DNA from: Thiohalomonas denitrificans
GTDB lineage: Bacteria > Pseudomonadota > Gammaproteobacteria > Thiohalomonadales > Thiohalomonadaceae
Length of the DNA stretch: 64,000 nucleotides
Assembly: GCF_900102855.1 (NCBI RefSeq)
Contig: NZ_FMWD01000001.1
Coordinates: 386,766-450,765, forward strand
Reading direction: 5' to 3'
Shown here: one piece after another, positions 1 through 8,545 of the stretch
Layout: every line of letters begins with the position of its first letter
Numbering within the stretch: the first letter of the stretch is position 1
Translations under genes and position numbers: made by a program
Notes under the pieces: model-generated
The model's input: the letters and a program-made list of their open reading frames with translations, nothing else
What the model was told of the DNA's origin: nothing
Database searches by the model: none

Positions 1-675
1 GGCAAATCCACCCTGTCGCGCCTGCTGTTCCGGTTTTACGACGCTACCGGAGGGCGGGTCCTGGTCAATGGGCAGGATGTCCGGGAGGTCACCCAGGCCA
101 GCCTGCGCGATGCCATCGGCATCGTCCCCCAGGATACGGTCCTGTTCAACGACACCATCTATTACAACATCGCCTATGGCGACCCGAACGCTTCCGAAGA
201 GGCGATCATCCGTGCCGCCAGACTGGCCCAGATCCACGACTTCATCGAAAGTCTGCCGGAGGGCTACGATACCCTGGTCGGCGAACGCGGTCTGAAGCTG
301 TCCGGAGGTGAAAAGCAGCGCGTCGCCATCGCCCGCACCATGGTCAAGGACCCGAAAATCCTCGTCTTCGACGAGGCCACCTCCTCCCTGGACTCCGCTT
401 CCGAGCAAGCCATCCTCGCGGCCCTCCACCGCGTTGCCGCCGAACGCACCACCCTGGTCATCGCCCATCGACTCTCCACGGTGGTCGACGCCGACCAGAT
501 TCTGGTCATGGACCAGGGACGCATCATCGAACGGGGCTCGCACCGCCAGCTACTGGAGCGGAATGGGCAATACGCCCACATGTGGACACTGCAGCTCAAG
601 CAGCAGGAAGCAAAGAGGGAACAGGAGACAGACCCGGCCGCAGCTGCGACCATCGTCGGTTCCGGCCGGTATTGA
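1..675 (+). CDS. ABC transporter ATP-binding domain, 3' part (ATM1/HMT1-like exporter)
   Basis: The window opens inside this gene, in frame from base 1, so the membrane domain and the start of Walker A are missing; the last 224 residues remain. Visible in order are the end of Walker A (GKST, first residues), the Q-loop (IVPQD), the signature LSGGEKQR, Walker B with [12 protein letters not shown] and the switch histidine in IAHRLST. The context around [16 protein letters not shown] resembles the half-size ATM1/HMT1 exporters with fused permease and ATPase, which move glutathione-linked or metal-related substrates across the inner membrane. The substrate cannot be told from this fragment. The tail after about residue 200 is polar and variable. 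Confidence 0.85.
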   Translation, partial: GKSTLSRLLFRFYDATGGRVLVNGQDVREVTQASLRDAIGIVPQDTVLFNDTIYYNIAYGDPNASEEAIIRAARLAQIHDFIESLPEGYDTLVGERGLKLSGGEKQRVAIARTMVKDPKILVFDEATSSLDSASEQAILAALHRVAAERTTLVIAHRLSTVVDADQILVMDQGRIIERGSHRQLLERNGQYAHMWTLQLKQQEAKREQETDPAAAATIVGSGRY

Positions 676-689
676 ACCGATTCAGACCC

Positions 690-748
690 GCAGGAGCGGC
701 GGAAGCCGAGAAGGCTTACCGCCAAATCGAGACTTCCGCCGCTCCTGC
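690..748. repeat. 16-bp perfect inverted repeat (REP-like or terminator stem)
   Basis: Arms 690-705 and 733-748 are exact reverse complements (left arm GCAGGAGCGGCGGAAG) with a 27-base loop. It lies just after the ABC gene stop. There is no T-run after the stem, so it looks more like a REP-type palindrome than a classical intrinsic terminator. Confidence 0.6.
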
Positions 749-831
749 CGAGAGAGGAAGAAGGACCATCCATTCACTAAACCGCTTCCATGCGGTAATC
801 TGCAATTCGATTCAGCCCTCGTGATACCCGC

Positions 832-2388
832 ATGATCCCTGTTAAACCGGTCCGCCCCGACGACACCCTGAAACTGCGCCGTGTCGCCATCGACACCTAC
901 CGTGAAAACGTGGCCTATATGCACCGCGAATGCGACTTCTATCGTGCGGAGGGCTTCCAGGCACTGACCAAGGTGGAAATCAGGGCCAACGGTTACACGA
1001 TCTATGCGGTGCTGAATGTGGTGGATGACGAACACATCATCGGCACCGATGAACTCGGACTCTCCGAACAGGCCTTCGCACAGCTCAACATGGAGCAGGG
1101 CGAGCCCGTGCGGGTGGCGCAGGCGGAGCAGCCCGCCTCGATGGAGGCGGTACGGCGCAAGATTCTCGGCGAGCGCCTGACGCAGGAGGACTTTCGCGCC
1201 ATTACGCGTGAAATCACCGATAATCGATACTCCAAGATGGAAATGGCCGCCTTCCTGGTCGCCTCCGGACAGACCGGACTGGATCGGGAGGAGATCCTCT
1301 TCCTCACCCGTGCCATGACCGAATCGGGAGAGCGGCTCGACTGGCATGAACCACTGGTTGTGGACAAACACTGCGTCGGCGGCATTCCCGGTAACCGCAC
1401 GTCCATGATCGTGGTACCCATTGTTGCAGCTCACGGCATTCTGATGCCCAAGACCTCCAGCCGTGCCATCACCTCCCCGTCCGGAACCGCTGACACCATG
1501 GAGTGCCTGGCCAACGTGGAACTCACTCCCAAGGCGCTGCACGACGTGGTACGGAAGACGCGCGCCTGCCTCGCCTGGGGCGGGACGGCCCGGCTGGCGC
1601 CGGCGGACGACATCCTCATTTCCGTGGAGCGCCCGCTGGGTATCGACTCCCAGGGACAGATGATCGGATCAATCCTGTCGAAGAAGCTGGCTGCCGGCTC
1701 TACCCACCTGCTCATCGACATCCCGGTCGGTCCCACGGCCAAGGTACGCCACATGCGCGAAGCCCTGCAGTTGCGCAAGCTGTTCGAATATATCGGTGAC
1801 CACATGGGCATTCACCTGGAGGTGATCATCACCGACGGCGCCCAACCCGTTGGGGGCGGGATCGGTCCGGTACTGGAGGCCCGTGATGTGATGCAGGTAC
1901 TGAATTGCGATCCGGAGGCACCTTCGGATCTGCGTCAGAAGGCGCTGCGTCTGGCCGGACGCATCCTCGAGTTCGACCCGGATGTGCGCGGCGGCTATGG
2001 TTACTCCCTGGCACGCGACATCCTCGATTCAGGCAGGGCTTTGCGAAAAATGGAGGCGGTCATCCTGGCCCAGGGTGCAACCCCGAATCCGGGACCACCC
2101 GGACCGCTGACGTTCGAAATAACGGCCGAGCAGGACGGATTTGTAACCGCCGTGGATAACTACTGCCTGGCCAAGTTGGCTCGACTGGCCGGCGCACCCA
2201 TGGACAAGCGGGCCGGCGTAGACCTCCTGAAAAAGCTCGGCGACGCCGTAAGTACGGGGGAGCCGTTATACCGTGTGCATGCCGAGCACCAATCCGACTT
2301 CAACTTTGCCCGTGCCTTTTCCGAAAAGAACAGTGGCTACACTGTGGGAGCCGAGGCGGAAATCTCAAAGACCTACTGGGAATTCTGA
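832..2388 (+). CDS. Thymidine/AMP phosphorylase family protein (archaeal type)
   Basis: 518 residues. The central and C-terminal parts match the pyrimidine-nucleoside/AMP phosphorylase fold: a phosphate/nucleoside-binding stretch around residues 175-215 with [14 protein letters not shown] and the Ser/Gly-rich [10 protein letters not shown], then a glycine-rich segment ([17 protein letters not shown]). It carries the extra N-terminal domain of about 80-90 residues typical of the archaeal-type family and absent from E. coli DeoA. Characterised archaeal members cleave nucleoside 5'-monophosphates with phosphate to base plus ribose 1,5-bisphosphate; bacterial members are usually just annotated thymidine phosphorylase, so the substrate is uncertain. 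The neighbour 93 bp downstream is a PRPP synthetase, which suggests a role in recycling nucleotide ribose. ATG at 832 is supported by the normal family N-terminus. Confidence 0.85.
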   Translation: MIPVKPVRPDDTLKLRRVAIDTYRENVAYMHRECDFYRAEGFQALTKVEIRANGYTIYAVLNVVDDEHIIGTDELGLSEQAFAQLNMEQGEPVRVAQAEQPASMEAVRRKILGERLTQEDFRAITREITDNRYSKMEMAAFLVASGQTGLDREEILFLTRAMTESGERLDWHEPLVVDKHCVGGIPGNRTSMIVVPIVAAHGILMPKTSSRAITSPSGTADTMECLANVELTPKALHDVVRKTRACLAWGGTARLAPADDILISVERPLGIDSQGQMIGSILSKKLAAGSTHLLIDIPVGPTAKVRHMREALQLRKLFEYIGDHMGIHLEVIITDGAQPVGGGIGPVLEARDVMQVLNCDPEAPSDLRQKALRLAGRILEFDPDVRGGYGYSLARDILDSGRALRKMEAVILAQGATPNPGPPGPLTFEITAEQDGFVTAVDNYCLAKLARLAGAPMDKRAGVDLLKKLGDAVSTGEPLYRVHAEHQSDFNFARAFSEKNSGYTVGAEAEISKTYWEF

Positions 2389-2481
2389 CCACCTCTCCGA
2401 CCGCGGCCAAGACCCATGATGATTCCGCGATGCGATAGCTGGAGCGCATCCCGGCATCTACTGAAAAAATGAACAACCGCC

Positions 2482-3354
2482 ATGATTCTCGGATTTTCTG
2501 ACTACGAAGCTCAGGGACGGCGCCTCGCCGAACGGCTCGAGCAGACATTTCAAGCCATTGATATCCACCGCTTCCCCGACGGGGAAAGCAAGGTGACGGT
2601 ACCGGCCGAACTGCCCGAGCGGGTTATCCTCTGCCGGAGCCTCGACCGGCCCAATGACAAACTGATCGAGCTGATGCTCGCCGCCCGCACGGCCAGGGAA
2701 AGCGGTGCGAGGCATCTGACGCTGGTGGCCCCGTACCTGTGCTATATGCGCCAGGACATTGCCTTTTCTCCCGGCGAAGCGGTGAGTCAGCGGATCGTTG
2801 GACAATTCCTTGCCGGGCTTTTCGATGCGGTGATTACGGTGGACCCTCACCTGCACCGCATTGAACGGCTTGAGCAGGCAATCCCCACCGGGGCCGCTAT
2901 CAGCCTGTCGGCCGCCCCTGCCATGAGTGCCTTTCTTGCCGATAATGAGACCGACCCGTTGCTGCTGGGACCGGATGAGGAGGCACGGCAGTGGGTTCGG
3001 GCCATCGCAGAACCGGCCGGTTTGGAATACGCGGTGGCACACAAGGAGCGCCGGGGTGATCGGGACGTGCGGGTAGTGCTGCCGAAGCACGATTTTGCCG
3101 GTCGGACGGTGATACTGATCGATGACATGATCAGTACCGGTCGAACCCTGATAACCGTCGCCAGGGCTTTGAAGGAGACCGGAGTCGGCTCAATCCGCTG
3201 CCTGGTGACCCATCCCCTGTTCGCCGACGATGCCACCCGCCACTTGCAGGAGGCCGGTGTAGACAGACTCTGGAGCAGTGACAGCATCACCCACGCGAGC
3301 AATGCGGTGGCCCTGGACCAGACACTGGCCAAGGCGATCAGGAGACTGGAATAG
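2482..3354 (+). CDS. Ribose-phosphate pyrophosphokinase (PRPP synthetase family)
   Basis: 290 residues, shorter than the usual 315 of housekeeping Prs. Family motifs are present: FPDGES at 31-36, the YMRQD segment at 88-92, the metal-binding DPHLHR at 121-126, the AHKERRGDRDV flexible loop from about 187 and the PRPP-binding loop DDMISTGRT at 214-222. It should transfer pyrophosphate from ATP to ribose 5-phosphate to give PRPP. The short length and the pairing with a nucleoside-monophosphate-type phosphorylase mark it as an accessory paralogue rather than the housekeeping enzyme; that is inference. The two genes read in the same direction with no terminator between them and are probably co-transcribed. 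Confidence 0.85.
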   Translation: MILGFSDYEAQGRRLAERLEQTFQAIDIHRFPDGESKVTVPAELPERVILCRSLDRPNDKLIELMLAARTARESGARHLTLVAPYLCYMRQDIAFSPGEAVSQRIVGQFLAGLFDAVITVDPHLHRIERLEQAIPTGAAISLSAAPAMSAFLADNETDPLLLGPDEEARQWVRAIAEPAGLEYAVAHKERRGDRDVRVVLPKHDFAGRTVILIDDMISTGRTLITVARALKETGVGSIRCLVTHPLFADDATRHLQEAGVDRLWSSDSITHASNAVALDQTLAKAIRRLE

Positions 3355-3419
3355 GACACCCTCGCGACTCCTTGCTTCGACGTAGGCGCTTGCCCTACTG
3401 TCCCAGCTCATCAGATGAT

Positions 3420-3606
3420 TCACCGCAAAGACGCAAAGGACGCAAAGCTTTGATTACAATGCATCTTGCATTATCGCCGCGGTTCTGCAGTTTCCGTTGT
3501 TTTCGGTTATGTATACCGATAAGCAATTGAATTCTTTGCGCTCTTGGCATCTTCGCCTACATGGATGCAGGTCAGGGGCGTGAGCAGGAGCGGAAGCCTT
3601 GCGGTG
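3420..3606. repeat. Interspersed repeat family A, copy 1
   Basis: The left end reads CACCGCAAAGACGCAAAGG and the right end finishes with TTGCGGT, so the ends are inverted repeats of each other (CGCAAAG against CTTTGCG). The right half is interrupted by a shared insert beginning CGCCTACATGGATGCAGG. Other copies lie at 10423-10627, 15171-15292 (degenerate left half) and 30926-31115. It fills most of the 353-bp gap between the PRPP synthetase and DUF1614 genes. Confidence 0.8.
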
Positions 3607-3626
3607 AATTCGTGAATTTTCCGGGA

Positions 3627-3683
3627 TAGGAGCCTGTCGGACGGCTTTTCGTCGCTAGATCGGTCAAGTCCGACAGGCTCCTA
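3627..3683. repeat. 16-bp perfect palindrome, REP-like
   Basis: TAGGAGCCTGTCGGAC at 3627-3642 is exactly complementary to 3668-3683, with a 25-base loop. It lies 25 bp before the DUF1614 start. It resembles the TAGGAGCCTGTCGGA type of palindrome seen between genes in many proteobacteria. It may influence transcript ends, but no function can be read from it. Confidence 0.65.
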
Positions 3684-3707
3684 AAACTATCGAGAGTTCC
3701 TGTTGTA

Positions 3708-4361
3708 ATGACGCCTTCGAGCATCATTTTTTTCCTCTTCGCGCTCACCTTCCTGGTGGCGTTCATTCAGGTGGGCCTGCTGACGATCGCCTTCGAAAAG
3801 CTGGGACTCTCCCAGGAGTCGGCCTTCCTGCTGCTGTTCAGTTCGCTGATGGGAAGCATGATCAACCTGCCACTATTCCGAATGCGTTCGGATCCGCCAT
3901 CCCGGCCGCAGAATGACCCGATCACACCGCGCTGGTTTCAGCCGAAGCTCGAATACAACGGCCGTACGCTGATAGCCGTCAATGTCGGGGGCGGGATGAT
4001 CCCGGTCCTGTTTTCCCTCTATCTAATGCAACACAACCCGATCGGTCTGCTGGAAATACTGCTCGGTGTCGGCGGAGTGGGAACGATCAGCTATCTCTTC
4101 AGCCGGCCGGTACCGGGGGTAGGTATCGGTATGCCCATCCTGATTGCGCCGTTGGCCGCCGCCCTGGTGGCACTTGTCCTGAATCCGGAGCAAAGCGCCC
4201 CGCTCGCCTACGTGAGTGGAACACTCGGCGTGCTAATCGGGGCGGATCTGATGCGATTTTCCGATATTCGCCGCCTGGGTGCACCATTGGCATCCATTGG
4301 CGGTGCCGGTACCTTCGACGGCATCTTCATCACCGGCATCGTGGCCGTGCTGCTGGCCTGA
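3708..4361 (+). CDS. DUF1614 family integral membrane protein
   Basis: 217 residues, very hydrophobic. About six membrane segments can be drawn: residues 5-28, 40-55, 85-105, 110-128, 138-160 and 195-215. The N-terminal FEKLGLSQESAFLLLFSSLMGSMINLP stretch and the later PGVGIGMP and IGGAGTFDGIF segments are characteristic of the DUF1614 family, whose biochemical role is unknown. It stands alone between a repeat-filled gap and an SDR gene on the same strand 116 bp later, so the neighbourhood gives no functional clue. Confidence 0.75.
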   Translation: MTPSSIIFFLFALTFLVAFIQVGLLTIAFEKLGLSQESAFLLLFSSLMGSMINLPLFRMRSDPPSRPQNDPITPRWFQPKLEYNGRTLIAVNVGGGMIPVLFSLYLMQHNPIGLLEILLGVGGVGTISYLFSRPVPGVGIGMPILIAPLAAALVALVLNPEQSAPLAYVSGTLGVLIGADLMRFSDIRRLGAPLASIGGAGTFDGIFITGIVAVLLA

Positions 4362-4477
4362 GCGGCTCGAAAAGCGGGCTCGCCCCCGGGGTCACCGCAT
4401 GGTTGTCGGCACCACTACTCCCCATTTCTCTCGATCCGGTGTTAGGGTAGCGGCGAACCCGCCACTCTCGCACCTGC

Positions 4478-5332
4478 ATGGAAACCGATCACACCCACAG
4501 CATACTCATTACCGGCTGCTCCAGCGGCATCGGTCGCTGCGTGGCCGAAGGGCTGGCAAAACGCGGCTACCGGGTATTCGCAACCGCCCGCAGGCCGGAG
4601 GATGTCGCGACGCTGAATGAATCGGGTCTGGAGGCGCTACAACTCGACCTCGACGACCCGGATTCCATCACCCGTGCCCTGGATGCGGTGCTGGAACGTA
4701 CCGGTGGAAATCTTTATGCGCTGTTCAACAACGGCGCCTACGGGCAGCCCGGGGCCGTGGAAGACTTGAGCCGCGAGGTATTGCGCGCGCAGTTCGAGAC
4801 CAATCTCTTCGGTACCCATGATCTGACCCGGCGGGTGGTTGCCGTCATGCGAAGGCAGGGATATGGCCGCATCATTCAGAACAGCTCGGTACTGGGACTG
4901 GTCAGCCTTCCCTTTCGCGGCGCCTACAATGCCAGCAAGTACGCCCTGGAGGGGCTGACCGACACCCTGCGCCTGGAGCTTGCCGGCACCGGCATCCGAG
5001 TATCGCTGGTGGAGCCGGGGCCGATAACCAGCCGCTTCCGAGCCAACGCCTGGGCCAAGTACCAGGCAAATATCGATGCCCGCTCCAGCCCGTTCCGCGA
5101 AATCTACGGTCGTATGGAAAACCGTCTCGCCAAACAGGGCTCCGCAGCGCCCTTTACGCTGCCTCCCGAAGCGGTGCTGAACAAGGTGCTGCACGCGCTG
5201 GAATCACCGCGTCCCAAGGTGCGTTATTACGTCACCTTTCCCACCTACCTGTTCGCAGCCCTTCGCCGACTGCTGCCGCACCGGGTGCTCGACAGCGTAC
5301 TCACGCGCATCGGTTCACGGGAAAACCGGTAG
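4478..5332 (+). CDS. SDR family NAD(P)-dependent oxidoreductase
   Basis: 284 residues, classical short-chain dehydrogenase. The nucleotide-binding TGCSSGIG lies at 12-19, an NNGAYG motif near 84-89, and the catalytic Ser-Tyr-Lys set is S136/S137, Y150 and K154 (YNASK). An Arg pair after the first strand (TARRPED) favours NADP(H). The C-terminal 30 residues are hydrophobic and basic, which could mean membrane association. The substrate cannot be predicted; related proteins are annotated as short-chain acyl or retinol-type dehydrogenases. ATG at 4478 puts the glycine motif at the usual distance from the N-terminus. Confidence 0.85.
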   Translation: METDHTHSILITGCSSGIGRCVAEGLAKRGYRVFATARRPEDVATLNESGLEALQLDLDDPDSITRALDAVLERTGGNLYALFNNGAYGQPGAVEDLSREVLRAQFETNLFGTHDLTRRVVAVMRRQGYGRIIQNSSVLGLVSLPFRGAYNASKYALEGLTDTLRLELAGTGIRVSLVEPGPITSRFRANAWAKYQANIDARSSPFREIYGRMENRLAKQGSAAPFTLPPEAVLNKVLHALESPRPKVRYYVTFPTYLFAALRRLLPHRVLDSVLTRIGSRENR

Positions 5333-5445
5333 CCGGACACAGTTCGACTGTTGTACGGTAAACGATGTGAGCCCGTTCACGGCTGTCGATCGAGAGGCCG
5401 TGGCAAGGTGATGGCGAATCGATACGCAAGCGGGTAACTCTAGAA

Positions 5446-5955
5446 ATGGTCTTGAAAAAACTGCTCGCCGCGGGGGTGTTCCTGGCACTGGCGCCGGTGG
5501 CATTCGGCGGACAATATGACGCCACCATTCCGATGACGGACAAGGGATCCATCAGCTATTACGTACAGGGACACATCGACGGTGCGGGAGATACGGAATT
5601 CATGGTCGATACCGGTTCCAGTTACATGACCATCAACGAAGAAACTCTCGCCGCCCTCAAAAAAGAAGGCAACGTCCGCTACGTACGCAAACTGCGCGGC
5701 CGTCTCGCCAATGGCGCTGAACTCGAAGTGCCGGTCTACTCCGTCAAGACGGTACGGATCGGCAGCGGCTGTCACTTCAGCAATGTGGAAGCAGCCGTCT
5801 TTCCGGGCAAGACCCGGCAGATTCTCGGCCTGTCCGCCCTGTCCGAGGCCGCACCATTTGTCTTCTCCATGGACCCGCCTTCGCTGGTGTTGAGCCACTG
5901 CACAAAAGGTCCGGGGCAGGAACTCGCCGCAGCCGAACTGCAGCGTCTTCCGTAA
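5446..5955 (+). CDS. Retropepsin-like aspartic protease (clan AA), exported
   Basis: 169 residues. Residues 1-22 form a signal peptide (KK, a hydrophobic core, then AFGG). The catalytic DTGSS is at 55-59 and a later hydrophobic-ILGLSAL element near residue 127 matches the second half of the retropepsin fold. Proteins of this type (TIGR02281-like) are single-domain proteases that would have to dimerise and are expected in the periplasm. No partner gene is adjacent. The natural substrate of this family is not established. Confidence 0.8.
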   Translation: MVLKKLLAAGVFLALAPVAFGGQYDATIPMTDKGSISYYVQGHIDGAGDTEFMVDTGSSYMTINEETLAALKKEGNVRYVRKLRGRLANGAELEVPVYSVKTVRIGSGCHFSNVEAAVFPGKTRQILGLSALSEAAPFVFSMDPPSLVLSHCTKGPGQELAAAELQRLP

Positions 5956-5985
5956 ACCGGCCAAGAGTCCGCGAACACTGTTTTG

Positions 5986-6056
5986 CAGGTTGGGGTGAGT
6001 TATGCGAACCCCAACGCTGATTTGTTGGGCTTCGTTCCTCAGCGCCAACCTACATA
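5986..6056. repeat. Palindromic REP-like element (GGTTGGGGTGAG type)
   Basis: GGTTGGGGTGAG near 5989 pairs with the CAGCGCCAACCTAC segment ending near 6055, and an inner pair is GAACCCCAAC against GTTGGGCTTC. It is related in design to the larger element at 51217-51302 (GTAGGATGGGGTGA and its complement). It lies between the protease gene and the EF-hand ORF. Confidence 0.55.
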
Positions 6057-6143
6057 TTGGGGTCCATTCCCCTTCTCCGAAGAGATTTGGGGGCAACAAG
6101 CGGTCGATGGAGCCACTTCTCCCGAAGCGCGGGTCCCAATTCG

Positions 6144-6617
6144 TTACTCTTCGGCAGCCTCCTCTTCCCTCTCCTGCTCCGGGGACAACTCGGGTGACGA
6201 AACTTCCCCCTCGAAGGCACTGAACTCCGCATCATCAATCGACCCGTCACCGTCGGTATCGGCAGCGTCGAAACGCTCACTCAACATCGTCGATTGCTGC
6301 GCCTCGTCTTCACTGATCCGGCCGTCGCCGTCCTGATGCAGCTCGGAAAACTCCGCCAGGCCCTCGTCCATACAAGCCGGCGTATCTTCGGCCAGCCGTT
6401 CGCCAGTCGGTGCTCGAAATGGCTCTCCACCCGTGTGCTCCAGGTGCTCTCTGCCGACATGTCCGGCCATTCCGAATCGGTGAAATGCGGTGCTTCGGTC
6501 AATCTTTCCTTCGAGATATCCAGTACCGGCGTGGCTACCCAATCTTCCCTGATACGCAACAACTATAGTGGGCCATGCGGACTTTTCCCGATTATTGCGG
6601 GGAAAAGCCGTAGTCAC
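6144..6617 (-). CDS. EF-hand domain protein, probably missing its native N-terminus
   Basis: The ORF codes for 157 residues. The C-terminal half has two EF-hand loops: one at about 94-105 (HQDGDGRISEDE, with His where Asp is normal) and a canonical one at 120-131 (DTDGDGSIDDAE), followed by an acidic Glu-rich tail. Such calcium-binding proteins are normally exported, but no signal peptide is visible; the first 80 residues look like random coding and the start is uncertain (M83 at 6371 is another candidate). The upstream end overlaps the last codons of the hydrogenase protease gene (6592-6617). I read it as a truncated or frame-disrupted gene; it may be inactive. Confidence 0.45.
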   Translation of the reverse strand: MTTAFPRNNREKSAWPTIVVAYQGRLGSHAGTGYLEGKIDRSTAFHRFGMAGHVGREHLEHTGGEPFRAPTGERLAEDTPACMDEGLAEFSELHQDGDGRISEDEAQQSTMLSERFDAADTDGDGSIDDAEFSAFEGEVSSPELSPEQEREEEAAEE

Positions 6618-7050
6618 TCAGTAACCGAACCAGGCGGTCGACAACCACCTGATAGTTGCAGCTCACGACCGTCTCGCCATCACCCACTTCGATGGCGAGG
6701 ATCACCAAGTGTGTGGGCAGTTCATCGAGAGCCTCGGCCATGGCCAGTGCTTCGGCGACGCCGAAGCCATGGGTGGAAAGGCTGGCATTTTCAGTCAATG
6801 CAGCCGCATCCAGGACTCGCGACTCTCCCTGCACGCCTCCGAGCAGCGCGTCGATGATGATGACCAGGTCCATGTCGGCAAACCACTCCATCAGCCGGGG
6901 GCCCGGGCGATCCAGTATCTGCCAATCAACACGGGGAAAAAGCTCCGGAAAGCCGGCCTCCTGCAGATACTCGACCACTCGCCAGCCAGTACTGTCCGCA
7001 CCGAAGGGCGATCCCACACCAATGATGCGTCCGCGGGGCAATCGACTCAT
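6592..7050 (-). CDS. Hydrogenase maturation protease (HyaD/HybD family)
   Basis: 152 residues from ATG at 7050; an ATG at 7077 would add nine unlikely residues. The N-terminal GRIIGVGSPFGADS and the IIIDALLGG and STHGFGV segments follow the M52 family. The nickel-probing residues of E. coli HybD correspond here to D19, D67 and H94. The enzyme would clip the C-terminus of a [NiFe]-hydrogenase large subunit after nickel insertion. No large-subunit gene is in the window, so the target is encoded elsewhere. It reads away from the V-type ATPase cluster. Confidence 0.8.
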   Translation of the reverse strand: MSRLPRGRIIGVGSPFGADSTGWRVVEYLQEAGFPELFPRVDWQILDRPGPRLMEWFADMDLVIIIDALLGGVQGESRVLDAAALTENASLSTHGFGVAEALAMAEALDELPTHLVILAIEVGDGETVVSCNYQVVVDRLVRLLSDYGFSPQ

Positions 7051-7080
7051 CGACGCACCATGCCACATCCATCGCACAGA

Positions 7081-7138
7081 AGATGTCGGGTTCTCATTTT
7101 CGCGTCACCAGATGTCGGGTTCTCATTTTCGCGTCACC
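7081..7138. mobile_element. Tandem 29-bp repeat, likely IS21-family end remnant
   Basis: Two exact 29-bp copies lie head to tail: 7081-7109 and 7110-7138, each beginning AGATGTCGGGTTCTCATTTT and ending GCGTCACC. Multiple short direct repeats starting TGT...TTCTCATTTT are typical of IS21-family termini. No istA or istB remnant is seen on either side, so this would be a solo end left by deletion. The family assignment is from memory of the motif and was not searched. Confidence 0.45.
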
Positions 7139-7412
7139 GTTTCAGTCTGCGGCCGCAGCCCGGGAAGGACACTGTAGGCCAATTCAGGGCATCCAGCGGG
7201 CAAACGGCCCCGAGCCCCCCGAGCCTCAAGAGTTGGAAATAAAAGCGCCCTTCAGATTAAGGGATCTCTCCATTCACAGGTGGTACCGGTATCGGGGAAC
7301 AGGCTCCGCAGACCGTTGGGGGTACCAGGGACCACGGCAGAATACCTTTCACCGGCCGGAGGGATGAATTACCCTCATCTATATACCAGGACCATTGAGC
7401 AACTTGTACGAC

Positions 7413-7778
7413 ATGGCTCAGGAAAAAGACAACTCCGTCCTCACCCCGGAAGAAGCCATGAACCGGGCGCTGTTGGCCGAACAGGAAGCGGCGGAGGCGA
7501 TTCGGCAGTGCGAGGCAGAAGCCGAGCAGCAGATTACCGATGCGCGGATACAGGCCCAGCGTATCGCCGAGCGCACCGATGAACGCATCAGCCGACTGCA
7601 GGAACGCTGCACCGTGGCAATCCGACACCGGGTCGACGCACTTTCCCATGAACAGGCACACCTCAAGACATCACACTCGCCTGAACACCGGAGCAGACTG
7701 CTGAAACAGGCGGTCCGACAGCTCGCCGAACAGCTGACCACTGCCGAGCGGGAGGAGCAGGATAGCGGCACACCATGA
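7413..7778 (+). CDS. V-type ATPase peripheral-stalk subunit (G/H-like coiled coil)
   Basis: 121 residues from ATG 7413; a TTG at 7395 would add six. The protein is almost entirely charged alpha-helix rich in Ala, Glu, Gln and Arg, with heptad-like spacing over residues 15-110. First position in the cluster and overlap with the next gene (ATGA at 7775-7778) point to the small stalk subunit that pairs with subunit E. Sequence alone would not prove this, because stalk subunits diverge quickly. The gap upstream (7051-7412) holds the IS21-like repeat and nothing else that I recognise. Confidence 0.65.
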   Translation: MAQEKDNSVLTPEEAMNRALLAEQEAAEAIRQCEAEAEQQITDARIQAQRIAERTDERISRLQERCTVAIRHRVDALSHEQAHLKTSHSPEHRSRLLKQAVRQLAEQLTTAEREEQDSGTP

Positions 7779-8545
7779 GTCGACTCCAGCGCTTCGCCTA
7801 TGCCCAAACCCGTATTCAGGCCAGCCACGCCTGCTTCCCGGGTGACGCCGAATGGCAGCGCCTGGAGGCCATCACCCATACCGAACATCTGCTCGACCGG
7901 TTGCGAAACAGCCCTTTGCGTCCCTGGGTGAGCAGCCTGAACGCCCGGATGGATGCCCACCAGGTGGAGCGCATCCTTCGAGCCCATTGGCGGGAACATA
8001 TCGAAACAGTGGCACTCTGGCAGCCCCCGGAGTGGCGGGCTGCCGTGCAGTGGACTAAACAGCTGGCGGATACCACCGTCCTCCAGCACCTCCTGGAACA
8101 CTCTGTCATCGCCGAGTGGATACGAAGCGACCCGGCCTTGCGACCCTTCGCGCTGGACGATCCGGACCGGCGGATCCGGGCCCTTCGCGAATCGGCCTAT
8201 GCCCCTATGATTCAGACGTGGCGCGGTGAGCCGCGGCACCTTATCAGTGGCTGGCATCGACGCTGGCGGGCCCTCTGGCCCCGTACCTCCGCCGGTGAAC
8301 GTCAGGCGCTGGAATGGCTGGCCGGCCGGCTCCATGAGCAGCACGAGGTGCTGGCCTCCGGTGAACTGCACGACAGCCGTGCGGCACGCCAACGGCTGTT
8401 AACGGGTCTCCTGCCGGAGTTCCGACAGCGGACCTTCCAGCCGGCAGCCGCCTTTTTACATCTGGCCATCACTGCCATCCACCTGGAGCGGTTGCGGGGA
8501 GTCCTCCTGCGGCTGCTTCTGTTCGGAGGCGAACGGGTGGCGTGA
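7775..8545 (+). CDS. V-type ATPase subunit C (V0d/AC39-like)
   Basis: 256 residues, Trp- and Arg-rich, helical, without membrane segments. The opening (SRLQRFAYAQTRIQA), the length and the place between the stalk gene and subunit I fit the central-stalk socket subunit C, which joins the rotor shaft to the membrane ring. Identity is low compared with well-known members, so the call leans on gene order. It overlaps the preceding gene by 4 bp and the following gene by 4 bp, so the three are probably translationally coupled. Confidence 0.65.
   Translation: MSRLQRFAYAQTRIQASHACFPGDAEWQRLEAITHTEHLLDRLRNSPLRPWVSSLNARMDAHQVERILRAHWREHIETVALWQPPEWRAAVQWTKQLADTTVLQHLLEHSVIAEWIRSDPALRPFALDDPDRRIRALRESAYAPMIQTWRGEPRHLISGWHRRWRALWPRTSAGERQALEWLAGRLHEQHEVLASGELHDSRAARQRLLTGLLPEFRQRTFQPAAAFLHLAITAIHLERLRGVLLRLLLFGGERVA

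Noticed and set aside
7081-7138. CRISPR-like direct repeat
   Set aside because: Only two copies, directly adjacent with no spacer, and no cas genes nearby; an IS end is the better explanation.
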